Origin: Pseudomonadales bacterium
GTDB taxonomy: Bacteria > Pseudomonadota > Gammaproteobacteria > Pseudomonadales > DC-out160
Direction of reading: 5' to 3'
DNA: 64,000 nt
Assembly: GCA_019090455.1 (NCBI GenBank)
Contig: JAHRWA010000038.1
Span: forward strand, 1 to 64,000
How positions within the stretch are numbered: position 1 is the stretch's first letter; every line of letters begins with the position of its first letter. Position numbers and translations under genes: made by a program. Below are positions 9,860-18,555 of this stretch, piece after piece. The notes under the pieces are model-generated. The model did not search any database and was not told where the DNA came from. It was given only the letters and a program-made list of their open reading frames with translations.

Positions 9860-10486
9860 ATGAGCAAAAACACAACTGCTGCGACCAAATCAACGAACAT
9901 CCAATGGCATGATGGAAAAGTCACTGCCGAAAAACGCATTCAATTAATGGGGCAAAAAGGGGCAACCCTGTGGTTCACCGGGCTTTCTGGCAGCGGCAAA
10001 AGCACGATCGCTGTCGAAGTCGAGCTGGCTCTACTGGAGAAGGATAAAGTTGCCTACCGCTTGGATGGCGATAATATTCGCCACGGCTTAAATCGAAACT
10101 TAGGTTTCTCGCCTGAAGATCGGACCGAGAACATTCGCCGCATTGGAGAAGTCACCAAGCTTTTTGCCGATGCGGGCGTCATTTCTCTTTGTAGTTTTAT
10201 TAGCCCGTATAAAGCGGATAGAGATGAAGTCAGAAGCATACACCTCGAACACGGCATCCCCTTTATTGAAGTCTACGTAGACTGCCCTTTAGCAGAAGCG
10301 GAGAAGCGAGATCCCAAAGGTTTTTATAAGAAGGCTCGAAGTGGTGAAATCAAGGGCTTCACCGGCATTGACGCGCCCTATGAAGCACCTAACGATATGG
10401 AAATTCACCTTCGCACCGACCAGCTTTCATTAACAGAAGAATGCGGAAAAATTATCAACTTCTTATCTGAGAACAGCTATATATAG
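9860..10486 (+). CDS. cysC: Adenylylsulfate (APS) kinase
   Basis: Phosphorylates adenosine 5'-phosphosulfate to PAPS in sulfate activation. 208 residues from ATG 9860, which has AGGAAGG about 10 bases upstream; a TTG at 9836 would add eight residues but lacks a ribosome site. P-loop GLSGSGKST starts near residue 41, followed by DGDNIRHGLNRNLGFS and RTENIRRIGEVTKLFADAG, all typical of CysC. DPKGFYKKARSGEIKGFTG binds APS. It stands alone here: the cysDN partners are not in the window, so its role could be assimilation or supply of PAPS for sulfation. Its last codons overlap a long perfect palindrome. Confidence 0.95.
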   Translation: MSKNTTAATKSTNIQWHDGKVTAEKRIQLMGQKGATLWFTGLSGSGKSTIAVEVELALLEKDKVAYRLDGDNIRHGLNRNLGFSPEDRTENIRRIGEVTKLFADAGVISLCSFISPYKADRDEVRSIHLEHGIPFIEVYVDCPLAEAEKRDPKGFYKKARSGEIKGFTGIDAPYEAPNDMEIHLRTDQLSLTEECGKIINFLSENSYI

Positions 10487-10495
10487 CTGTTCTCA
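10468..10495. repeat. 28-bp perfect palindrome at the end of cysC
   Basis: Arms TGAGAACAGCTATA (10468-10481) and TATAGCTGTTCTCA (10482-10495) are exact reverse complements with no spacer. It overlaps the cysC stop codon at 10484-10486. It may act as a terminator hairpin (only a weak TCATTCT follows) or as a dimer-binding operator. Confidence 0.7.
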
Positions 10496-10842
10496 TCATT
10501 CTAAACCTATAAAAGTCGCTTCAATTTTTAACTAAAAGCTCGCGGGGCAATTCGCTACCCCTCACTCACTCATCAAACAGACCTGACTCTCATCTACGCT
10601 CACCACTAAACTTAAACTCCTAGCCTCCCCGTTTTCAGCCCTCCCTATACCAGCACCACCTGAACACCAGCCCACCACATTCACCAAACTTATAATGAAT
10701 ATAATAAATATAAACTTCATTTATTCTCTTAGAATGACTAATATGCACCTCAATTTAGAATGCCGCACAAAATAGCAGCACTATTTGCAATAGACAGGGA
10801 CAGATCAGCCCCTCACATAAAGCCAATTAAAGGGCCAACACT
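10487..10842. other. Intergenic region cysC - aceA
   Basis: 356 bases without a gene. The first two-thirds are C-rich on the plus strand with no long open frame. An A+T-rich patch around 10687-10720 contains TATAAT at 10691-10696, the likely -10 of aceA, but no clear -35. The leader to aceA would be about 145 bases. I see no riboswitch or recognisable operator. Confidence 0.5.
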
Positions 10843-12432
10843 ATGTCAGAATACAAAAAACAAATAAAAGAGCTTTCCGCTCTTCGCAAGGCAAACGACT
10901 CTTGGGCAGCGATTAACCCTGAGATGGCGGCACGCATGCGCCTCCAAAATCGATTTCACACCGGCCTAGACATCGCCAAATATACAGCTGCCATCATGCG
11001 TAAAGACATGGAAGAGTATGATGCAGACAGCTCCTCCTACACCCAATCTCTAGGATGCTGGCACGGATTTATCGGCCAACAAAAAATGATTTCCGTGAAG
11101 AAACATCACGGCGATACCAACAAACGCTACCTTTACCTTTCTGGTTGGATGGTTGCTGCATTGCGTTCGGATTTCGGACCTCTTCCAGACCAATCCATGC
11201 ATGAAAAAACATCAGTATCCGCATTGATTGCAGAACTCTACACTTTCTTGCGCCAAGCTGACGCACGTGAATTAGGGCACTTATTCAAAGACCTTGATGC
11301 CGCCACTGAAAATGGGGGTGATGTTGCCGCTGTTCAAGCCAAAATCGACAACTATCAAACTCACGTTGTCCCTATCATTGCCGACATAGACGCTGGATTC
11401 GGAAATGAAGAAGCCACCTATTTACTGGCTAAGCAAATGATTGAAGCCGGCGCCTGCTGCATCCAAATTGAAAACCAAGTATCGGATGCAAAGCAATGCG
11501 GACACCAAGACGGTAAAGTCACGGTTCCCCATGAAGACTTCCTCGCAAAAATCAATGCAGTTCGTTATGCGTTTTTAGAACTCGGAGTCAATGACGGCGT
11601 TATCGTTGCGCGCACGGATTCACTCGGTGCCGGCCTAACACAAAAAATTCCAGTATCCACTTCAGCTGGAGACTTGGCATCTCAATATAATGCATTTTTA
11701 GAAACCTCCCCTGTCACTTCAGCAGCAGACGTCAACGAAGGCGACATGGTTCTGAAACAAAACGGTGAGCTAGTGAAGCCTGTGCGATTACCCAATGGAC
11801 TTTATAAGTTCAAAGCAGACACAGGTATCGAACGTTGCGTTTTAGATTGCATCACTAGCTTACAAAATGGTGCTGATCTTCTCTGGATTGAAACTGAAAA
11901 GCCCCATGTTGGCCAAATCGCTGAAATGGTTAACGGCGTTCGCAAAGTTATCCCTAACGCCAAGCTGGTATACAACAACAGCCCTTCATTCAACTGGACG
12001 TTGAACTTCCGACAGCAAGTCTATGACGCATGGGCAGAAGCAGGCAAAGATGTTTCCGCCTATGATCGCGATGGCTTGATGAGTGTTGAGTATGATGAAA
12101 CGGATTTGGGTGTAGAGGCAGATGCCAAAATACAATCATTCCAATCGGATGCAGCACGTGAAGCGGGTATTTTCCATCACCTAATCACGCTTCCCACCTA
12201 TCACACCGCTGCGTTGTCTACTGATAATCTAGCGAAAGGTTACTTTGGAGCAGAAGGCATGTTGGCCTATGTTGCTGGCGTACAGCGTAAAGAACTTCGT
12301 CAAGGTCTAGCTTGCGTTAAACACCAAGACATGGCGGGATCTAACATCGGTGACGACCATAAAGGTTACTTCTCTGGCGAGCAGGCTCTAAAGGCGTCAG
12401 GAAAAGATAATACAATGAATCAATTCGACTAA
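10843..12432 (+). CDS. aceA: Isocitrate lyase (long form)
   Basis: Cleaves isocitrate to glyoxylate and succinate, the first step of the glyoxylate bypass, allowing growth on acetate or fatty acids. 529 residues, the long form found in Pseudomonas and Acinetobacter rather than the 434-residue E. coli form. The catalytic loop AKQCGHQDGKV places the active-site cysteine near residue 219, and DIDAGFGNEEATY and VARTDSLGAG are metal/substrate segments. The C-terminal GYFSGEQALKASGKDNTMNQFD is typical of the long family. ATG 10843. A strong terminator follows. The acyl-CoA dehydrogenase at 16441 is consistent with fatty-acid use, though not in the same operon. Confidence 0.97.
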   Translation: MSEYKKQIKELSALRKANDSWAAINPEMAARMRLQNRFHTGLDIAKYTAAIMRKDMEEYDADSSSYTQSLGCWHGFIGQQKMISVKKHHGDTNKRYLYLSGWMVAALRSDFGPLPDQSMHEKTSVSALIAELYTFLRQADARELGHLFKDLDAATENGGDVAAVQAKIDNYQTHVVPIIADIDAGFGNEEATYLLAKQMIEAGACCIQIENQVSDAKQCGHQDGKVTVPHEDFLAKINAVRYAFLELGVNDGVIVARTDSLGAGLTQKIPVSTSAGDLASQYNAFLETSPVTSAADVNEGDMVLKQNGELVKPVRLPNGLYKFKADTGIERCVLDCITSLQNGADLLWIETEKPHVGQIAEMVNGVRKVIPNAKLVYNNSPSFNWTLNFRQQVYDAWAEAGKDVSAYDRDGLMSVEYDETDLGVEADAKIQSFQSDAAREAGIFHHLITLPTYHTAALSTDNLAKGYFGAEGMLAYVAGVQRKELRQGLACVKHQDMAGSNIGDDHKGYFSGEQALKASGKDNTMNQFD

Positions 12433-12466
12433 ACGCTAATATTAAGCGCTTAAATCGCTCGAAAAT

Positions 12467-12514
12467 AAAAAAGGGCGGCTTGTATCCATAACGGAAATCA
12501 AGTCGCCCTTTTTT
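12467..12514 (+). terminator. Rho-independent terminator after aceA
   Basis: AAAAAAGGGCGGCTT (from 12467) pairs with AAGTCGCCCTTTTTT (ending 12514); one G-T pair in an otherwise perfect stem, ending in a T run. The A run on the other side would also allow reverse-direction termination. Confidence 0.9.
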
Positions 12515-12620
12515 GTGACTATAATCTTTGTATTCAAACCTAATACCTCATGTAACACGAATGTCTTCCAATTTGTTGATTTCAATGTTTAGCGAACGAC
12601 CCTGTAGATGGAACTACGAC

Positions 12621-13955
12621 GTGAAAGTTATTCTAATTTTAATGATGCTGTTCTGCTGTACGGCGACCGCCTCAGAACACGCAACCTTAGAACACACCAA
12701 CACATCGCCATCCCCCCCCAAACCCATTAGCATTATTTATCTGATTGGCGATGGCATGGGGCCCTCCTACACCTCCGCTTATCGCTACTATCAAGATGAC
12801 CCCAACACAGCCCCAATTGAACGAACGGTTTTCGACGAGCTACTGGTCGGAATGGCTAGCACTTACCCCAAGGACACAACCTGGGTAACCGATTCAGCTG
12901 CAGCGGCCACCGCACTGGCAACAGGCCATAAAACTTACAATGGGGCAATAGGAGTCGATAACAACAAAAAACCATTACCCACCTTGTTAGAGAAAGCAAA
13001 AGAGTTGGGATACAACACCGGACTAGTGGTTACCAGCCAAATAAATCACGCTACGCCAGCCAGTTTTGTAGCTCACATAGACAGCCGAAAACGCTATGAT
13101 GAAATCGCAGATCAATATCTTGATAGCCGTATCGCTAATCGCCCTAAAGTAGATTTAATGCTGGGAAGAGGGCTATCCTATTTCCAACGAACAGATCGAG
13201 ACCTACTAACCGAATTCAACCAGTTAGGGTATCAAACCTTAATTGATTACAGCCAACTAAAAACATTACAGTCATTACCCGCCATTGGCCTATTCGCTGC
13301 CAAAGGGCTAGAACATGCAATCGATAGCGATGATAAAACCAGATTGGCTACGATGACGCGTAAGGCATTATCACTACTCAGCGCAACACCGTTCTTCCTA
13401 TTGGTAGAAGCCAGCCAAATTGATTGGTGTGGTCATAGCAATGATATCGCCTGTGCCATGGCAGAAGTGCATGACTTTGCTGAATCGTTAATTGTAGCCA
13501 GACAATATGTCCAACAACACCCTGACACCTTATTGATTGCCACTGCAGACCACAATACGGGCGGCCTAAGCTTGGGGGCCGAAGGCAAATATGTTTGGCG
13601 GCCCAGCATCCTAAAGAACATAACTACCTCAGCCAATCCCCTCGCGCTATCGCTACTCAAAAGCGACGAATCCTGGCAAAAAACCTGGCACCAAAAAACA
13701 AAAATTCCATTAACTAAAAAATGGCGAGCAGAGTTGCAAGCAGCGATGGACAACAGAGAACAGAATAGAGGTATAAGATTAGAGCAACAGATACTGAAGA
13801 TAATCAATCAGCACTCCTACACTGGCTGGACTAGCCATGGGCATACAGCAGAAGACGTACCGGTATATAGTACAGGAAGAGGTAGCGATCTATTCCGAGG
13901 CTACATGGATAACACAACAATAGCTAAAGCGATATTCACGCTGCTCGCGCCTTAA
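12621..13955 (+). CDS. Secreted alkaline phosphatase (PhoA family)
   Basis: Zinc/magnesium phosphomonoesterase acting in the periplasm or outside the cell. Metal ligand motif IYLIGDGMGPSYTSAY is near the mature N-terminus; the nucleophilic serine sits in VTDSAAAATALATGHKT (about S92); EASQIDWCGHSND, TADHNTGGLSLG and SHGHTAEDVPVYSTG supply the other metal ligands. Start: GTG 12621 gives a classic signal peptide (MKVILILMMLFCCTATASE). The frame is open back to TTG 12528, but that would put the start almost inside the aceA terminator and bury the signal sequence 32 residues in. 444 residues from GTG. No Pho box was identified upstream. Convergent with a small orphan gene. Confidence 0.9.
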   Translation: MKVILILMMLFCCTATASEHATLEHTNTSPSPPKPISIIYLIGDGMGPSYTSAYRYYQDDPNTAPIERTVFDELLVGMASTYPKDTTWVTDSAAAATALATGHKTYNGAIGVDNNKKPLPTLLEKAKELGYNTGLVVTSQINHATPASFVAHIDSRKRYDEIADQYLDSRIANRPKVDLMLGRGLSYFQRTDRDLLTEFNQLGYQTLIDYSQLKTLQSLPAIGLFAAKGLEHAIDSDDKTRLATMTRKALSLLSATPFFLLVEASQIDWCGHSNDIACAMAEVHDFAESLIVARQYVQQHPDTLLIATADHNTGGLSLGAEGKYVWRPSILKNITTSANPLALSLLKSDESWQKTWHQKTKIPLTKKWRAELQAAMDNREQNRGIRLEQQILKIINQHSYTGWTSHGHTAEDVPVYSTGRGSDLFRGYMDNTTIAKAIFTLLAP

Positions 13956-14037
13956 CTACATTCAATACAAAATGATGAACACTACCAAACTAGTGGCTAT
14001 TGCTAGGAAAGCTCTAGCATCCTATCTAGATAAATCC

Positions 14038-14376
14038 TTACTTAGTGAAACATTTTTTTCTAACTCTAGCTTCTCTTTCTTCGTAGGATGGGAAATGGAT
14101 AACACATGCTGAGCCTTGGTCTGTTTGCTCTAACAAATACAACCACTTTTCGGCCAGCTCATAATTAGAAAACTCATCATCAACCATCGCTTCAATTTCA
14201 CAATTCAAATACATACAACCGACAAAGGTGTAGTTCCCCATTGCAGTTTCATACCAGAGGTCTATTTGATCCATTTTACACCCGTGTAGAGGGCAACAAC
14301 CTATCGCAAGCCTATTTCGACGAGCCGTTCTAGTTTGAATTCTCATGGCATTAGCTATCGCCCGGTCATTTAACAT
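14038..14376 (-). CDS. Hypothetical 112-residue cysteine-rich protein
   Basis: Not recognised. The first third is basic (IQTRTARRNRLAIG) and leads into CCPLHGCKMD and, further on, VGCMYLNCEIEA, so five or six cysteines could bind a metal. The second half is acidic (DDEFSNYELAEKWLYLLEQTDQG) and looks helical, ending in a basic tail REARVRKKCFTK. ATG 14376 has GCGAG four bases upstream. No signal peptide, so probably cytoplasmic. It is an orphan between a phosphatase and the 568-base gap. The residue composition looks like a real protein, but coding status rests on that alone. Confidence 0.5.
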   Translation of the reverse strand: MLNDRAIANAMRIQTRTARRNRLAIGCCPLHGCKMDQIDLWYETAMGNYTFVGCMYLNCEIEAMVDDEFSNYELAEKWLYLLEQTDQGSACVIHFPSYEEREARVRKKCFTK

Positions 14377-14472
14377 AAACTCGCTTTATTTGATTGGGTA
14401 TACTCACAATACTGCTACATCAGGTATAAAAAGTAAATTCACATTTAAAATTCGAAAACACTAAATACGTAA

Positions 14473-14504
14473 TGTAATATGGCTTATAAGTAAGGCATAT
14501 TACA
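14473..14504. repeat. Inverted repeat / stem-loop
   Basis: TGTAATATGGCTTA (14473-14486) and TAAGGCATATTACA (14491-14504) pair at 13 of 14 positions around a TAAG loop. No T run follows, so an operator or RNA structure is as likely as a terminator. Confidence 0.6.
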
Positions 14505-14846
14505 CGTAACAGCTCTCATGACTTTACGTCCTGAATAATGGCCTTCAACCATCAGGCAACAACTAGTAAATAGCCAAATTAGATAACACTAAATTGAACA
14601 GCTCACATCAACGTGTCGAATTGGCATCATGCTAATAAGCAATAAAAGGTGGATACCTAAATTGAAAAATAAAAACTAACCATACCCATCATCTTTGTCC
14701 TAGAATTACAGATAGTTAGTTTATAAACAGTAGGGTCGTAGATATTGAAAAAGTAAGCTCCTCAAAAATGAAAACCGCATGATGCCACAGCTGAAGAACA
14801 TCGCGAACTCTCGAAAACTAAAAATTCAAATTGAATATCAGAATTA

Positions 14847-14870
14847 TCATTTCTCAAAAATGAGAAATGA
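14847..14870. repeat. Perfect stem-loop 75 bases before the Cys-module gene
   Basis: TCATTTCTCA (14847-14856) and TGAGAAATGA (14861-14870) are exact complements around an AAAA loop. Position suggests a regulatory hairpin or operator for the gene starting at 14945. Confidence 0.6.
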
Positions 14871-14944
14871 AATAAGATTATAAAATATAACGAAACTGAA
14901 AATATAACTAGGTTAGAAATACAACTAAGTTGGAAGGAATACTA

Positions 14945-16363
14945 ATGCTGTTAAAGCGATTACTAGCTGTGCTCTGTATAGGATGCACCACCATTACAAG
15001 CATGGCTTTTGCTGATGAAAAATCATTTGACCAAGCGGTAGACATATACATGAAAGGCTTCAAAGAGTGTGTGGATGCCCACGCTGTACGAGGTGACAAC
15101 ATTAGTACTGCAAAGCGTAAATACACGACTTATCTTCGATACAAGGAGCAAGCAGCGGCTATTGACCAGTCTATATTAACTTCCACCCAGCGCTCACTAC
15201 AGAAAAACCAACGTTACTGTGAAAAAGCCTACGAGAACATTCTCATTGCTGAAGCTGAGCCCATCATTAAAAAAGGAATCACTGCTTGCGAGCAGGCCAA
15301 AACCGCTTATGAAACCGGTAAATTGGAAGAAGCGAAAATAAAGATAGACCTTTTTGATCAGCAGAATACAGAAGCGCTAAGCATTACGGATAAGATTTTA
15401 GATATCTATGCGATCGCAAGCAAAGTACGCTCTTGCAACAGAATAAAGAAAAAAATTTCCACTGCTGAAAAAGGCTTTCAAATTCAAGAAGAGGAGTCGC
15501 AACTTGCGATTATCCAGCTAATCGATGCCAACGATCAATGCAGCAGCGCACAAACTCTAGCGAACAAACCAAATGTCAAACTGAGCGACATTGATGCCAT
15601 TCAAAAAGCGCTAAATAAGAGCCGCGCGCAAACCAAAGCGACAAAGAATTACACCGCAGCTATCACTGCCATGAAGAATTATCCGGATCGAGACTCCAGC
15701 AAACAAATGGTTTTATTGTTTGACAAGGCGGCTTCTTGCGCGCAAAGCGTGAGTGCTCGTTTAACGAAGACAAGAAGCAAAAAAACGAGCGCCGAAAAAT
15801 CCATCAATGATGCGGCCGCCATTGCAAAACAAGCCTACGACAAATGCCAAGCGGGTGAGAGCCTAGTAAAAGGGAAGCTTTCTCAGTACAAGAACTTGGA
15901 TGAAGCATTGAAATATCACAATGACGCTAAGAAATTACGGCTGGCTTCTCAGAAAAAGCCGGGCGCATCGCTCGCCACTCAATATTCTCAATGGGAATCC
16001 AGCAAAAAATATCAGCGGCTAATTAACAAGTCCAAAGCCTGCGAGAAGAAAGTGATTGCCCTACACAAATCACGAAAAACAGAATATGGACAACGTAAAA
16101 ACAAACAGCTCCAAGAGGAAGCCGCAGCTCGTCGCAAACAACTAGAAGACAAGCGTAAGAAAGATGAGGAAAACACCAAGCGCCTAGAAGAAGAAAGAGT
16201 GGCAAATCTAAAAGCGGAGGCCGAGGCTGTAGCGGATGCAGAAGCGCAGAAAATTAGCAGCCAGAAAAAGCCGAAGTCACGCTCGAAAAAATCATGGTCG
16301 GACTTAATCAGTGATGATGATGATGACATTGGCAGCCCTTTCGAAGAAGATGAGGATGAGTAA
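14945..16363 (+). CDS. Exported coiled-coil protein with paired-cysteine helical modules
   Basis: Not recognised as a known family. 472 residues from ATG 14945, which has GGAAGGA about 7 bases upstream (an in-frame TTG at 14930 overlaps that site). A signal peptide ends at SMAFA-DE (about residue 23). The mature protein is almost entirely helical and Lys/Ala/Gln-rich. Eight cysteines lie at about 42, 92, 115, 164, 199, 265, 301 and 366, spaced as four pairs 50, 49, 66 and 65 apart; first members sit in KECVDAH, TACEQAK, DQCSSAQ, DKCQAGE and second members in RYCEKAY, RSCNRIK, ASCAQSV, KACEKKV. This implies four modules each closed by a disulfide. Then comes a charged coiled coil (370-440) and an acidic tail DDDDDIGSPFEEDEDE. 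Stand-alone gene; a hairpin terminator follows. Confidence 0.85.
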   Translation: MLLKRLLAVLCIGCTTITSMAFADEKSFDQAVDIYMKGFKECVDAHAVRGDNISTAKRKYTTYLRYKEQAAAIDQSILTSTQRSLQKNQRYCEKAYENILIAEAEPIIKKGITACEQAKTAYETGKLEEAKIKIDLFDQQNTEALSITDKILDIYAIASKVRSCNRIKKKISTAEKGFQIQEEESQLAIIQLIDANDQCSSAQTLANKPNVKLSDIDAIQKALNKSRAQTKATKNYTAAITAMKNYPDRDSSKQMVLLFDKAASCAQSVSARLTKTRSKKTSAEKSINDAAAIAKQAYDKCQAGESLVKGKLSQYKNLDEALKYHNDAKKLRLASQKKPGASLATQYSQWESSKKYQRLINKSKACEKKVIALHKSRKTEYGQRKNKQLQEEAAARRKQLEDKRKKDEENTKRLEEERVANLKAEAEAVADAEAQKISSQKKPKSRSKKSWSDLISDDDDDIGSPFEEDEDE

Positions 16364-16390
16364 CAATAGCCGAAATTCGCGTTTTAGAGT

Positions 16391-16421
16391 CTAGTCAAAA
16401 TACAGTGGGTATTTTGACTAG
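16391..16421. terminator. Bidirectional hairpin between convergent genes
   Basis: CTAGTCAAAATAC (16391-16403) and GTATTTTGACTAG (16409-16421) are exact complements with a 5-base loop, placed between two convergent genes. The run of T/A is inside the stem rather than after it, so strength is uncertain. Confidence 0.65.
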
Positions 16422-16440
16422 CGCAGAGCAGAGTTAACTA

Positions 16441-18240
16441 TCAAAAAGAAAAGTTATCCACCTCCATATCCATCAAACAAGCTAACCCACCTTCTAGCCC
16501 CGCCTTGTGCGCCAAAGTACGAGGCAAAATTCTACGATAATAAAACTGCGCCGTTTGTAACTTAGCCGTATAGAAACCCTTTTCATCGGATCCTTCTGCT
16601 AACTTATTAGAAGCAACCAGCGCCATTTTAGCCCAAATAAAAGCTAAGGTAACGTAACCAGAGTACATCAAGTAATCCACCGACGCGCCCCCCACTTCAT
16701 CCTGGTTTTGCATCGCAGCCATGCCAACCTTCATTGTCATCTCAACCCACTCAGCATTCAAACTTGCCAACTTAGTCGTTAACTCCTTGATCGCTTCATT
16801 CTCAGCATTCTCTTTACAGAACGTCTCGATCAATCCAGTGAAATTACGCAACAACTGCCCCTGAGTTAATAAGACTTTGCGACCCAACAAATCTAAAGAT
16901 TGAATTCCCGTAGTGCCTTCGTAGAGAGTAGAGATACGTGCATCACGTACAATCTGCTCCATTCCCCACTCACTGATAAATCCATGACCACCATAAACTT
17001 GCATACCATAACTGGCCGCCTCCAAGCCACTTTCCGTTAAGAACGCTTTGGCAATTGGCGTAATAAACGCCATCAAATCATCCGCCTTCTTCACTTCCTT
17101 TTCATCTTTGGACAAGTCAATAATATCCGCCAAGGTGCAAAGGTAGTAACACAACGCTCGACCGCCTTCAGCAAAGGCTTTCTGAGTTAGCAGCATGCGC
17201 CTCACATCAGGATGCACAATAATCGGATCGGCTTCTTTCTCTGGGTTTTTCGGACCACTCAAAGAACGCATCGCTAGACGGTCCTTCGCATATTCAAGCG
17301 CACCCTGAAAGGCACATTCTGCGGCGCACACGCCTTGCAATGAAGTACCAACACGAGCGACGTTCATAAAAGTGAACATACAATTGAGCCCGCGGTTTTC
17401 AGGGCCTATCAAAAATCCTTTGGCGTTATCGAAATTTAGCACGCAAGTCGCCGACGCTTTGATCCCCATTTTATGCTCGATAGAACCACATTGAACCGTA
17501 TTGCGTTCGCCATTGGCCCCACCTTCTTTAACATTGAACTTAGGAACAATAAATAACGAAATCCCCTTTGTCCCTTCCGGCGCACCGGGTAATCGCGCCA
17601 AAACGATGTGAACAATATTTTCTGCCATATCGTGCTCACCAGCAGATATGAAGATCTTTGTTCCACTAATGCTATAACTACCATCATCGTTTTGTTCTGC
17701 TTTCGTTCGCACTAACCCAAGATCAGAACCGCACTGAGGCTCGGTTAGACACATTGTGCCGGTCCATTGGCCTGAAATCAGTTTCGTTAAATACACTTTC
17801 TTTTGATCTTCAGTACCGTGGGACTCCAAGGTCGCAACTGCGCCCTGACTCAATCCTGGATACATACTCCAAGACCAGTTGGCAGACCCCACCATTTCAC
17901 TCACGACCGAGCCCAATGAAGAAGGTAGGCCTTGACCACCAAATGCCTTGTCGCCACCTAGCGAAGGCCAGCCTCCCTCCACATATTTATCATAAGCTTC
18001 CTTAAAACCTTTTGGCGTCGTCACGACCCCATCATCCCAATGACAACCCTCCTCGTCGCCACTTTGATTCATCGGAGCCAGCTCGTTTTCAGAGAACTTA
18101 GCTCCCTCTTCAATAACAGCGTCAATTAACTCTCTATTGACTTCGTCATTGCCAAGCAACTGTTGATAGTGATTTTCGATGCCCAGCAACTCATGTAATA
18201 CAAACTGAATATCTCGAATGGGTGACTTGTATTGTGTCAT
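16441..18240 (-). CDS. Acyl-CoA dehydrogenase, large C-terminal-extended type
   Basis: FAD-dependent alpha,beta-dehydrogenation of an acyl-CoA. 599 residues, longer than classic 380-residue enzymes and of the class that includes DmdC (3-methylmercaptopropionyl-CoA dehydrogenase) and Pseudomonas long-chain enzymes. TGTMCLTEPQCGSDLGLVRTKA is the FAD-binding signature; the catalytic base is the Glu of LYEGTTGIQSLDLLGRKV (E441). An extra C-terminal domain follows from about 460. ATG 18240 has GAGGAAACC upstream. Alone in its transcript, so the substrate cannot be read from context; fatty-acid oxidation is the safe call. Confidence 0.93.
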   Translation of the reverse strand: MTQYKSPIRDIQFVLHELLGIENHYQQLLGNDEVNRELIDAVIEEGAKFSENELAPMNQSGDEEGCHWDDGVVTTPKGFKEAYDKYVEGGWPSLGGDKAFGGQGLPSSLGSVVSEMVGSANWSWSMYPGLSQGAVATLESHGTEDQKKVYLTKLISGQWTGTMCLTEPQCGSDLGLVRTKAEQNDDGSYSISGTKIFISAGEHDMAENIVHIVLARLPGAPEGTKGISLFIVPKFNVKEGGANGERNTVQCGSIEHKMGIKASATCVLNFDNAKGFLIGPENRGLNCMFTFMNVARVGTSLQGVCAAECAFQGALEYAKDRLAMRSLSGPKNPEKEADPIIVHPDVRRMLLTQKAFAEGGRALCYYLCTLADIIDLSKDEKEVKKADDLMAFITPIAKAFLTESGLEAASYGMQVYGGHGFISEWGMEQIVRDARISTLYEGTTGIQSLDLLGRKVLLTQGQLLRNFTGLIETFCKENAENEAIKELTTKLASLNAEWVEMTMKVGMAAMQNQDEVGGASVDYLMYSGYVTLAFIWAKMALVASNKLAEGSDEKGFYTAKLQTAQFYYRRILPRTLAHKAGLEGGLACLMDMEVDNFSF

Positions 18241-18555
18241 CTTGGTTTCCTCATTGACCGTGGTGAATCGTTATTAAGATATAACATAGCTCATTGAGCC
18301 CCACATATGAAAACGGGACTGATCGAGAACCGGAATAATTGATAATAACAATGACTTAGATTTCGCCGCGAGTACTATCTGTCTTCGCGAATACATGCAG
18401 CCAGCATCTTGGCGCTTACAATAAGTTACACAGCTTATATCACTTTGGCCTTACTATCACTTTTCAACAATGAAAAGGACATATAGAATACCGCTCATAT
18501 AACAAACAACTATTACCTGCCAATACTTATGCCTTAACGAGGAAAACCTCCCCCC
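18241..18555. other. Divergent intergenic region
   Basis: 315 bases between the acyl-CoA dehydrogenase and the protease, which are transcribed away from each other. Both promoters must lie here. I see only a short ATAAG/CTTAT inverted pair near 18420-18440 and no clear regulator site. Confidence 0.45.

Larger units (their letters stand above)
14377..14944. other. A+T-rich intergenic region with two hairpins
   Basis: 568 bases with no convincing gene. It holds two inverted repeats (14473-14504 and 14847-14870, listed separately) and an 11-base direct repeat CTCAAAAATGA at 14761 and 14853. The region serves as the upstream control area of the secreted Cys-module protein; no clear sigma-70 promoter stands out. 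Confidence 0.55.

Noticed and set aside
12528-12620. N-terminal 31 codons of the alkaline phosphatase frame from TTG 12528
   Set aside because: They start just after the aceA terminator without a ribosome site and would bury the signal peptide; GTG 12621 is preferred.
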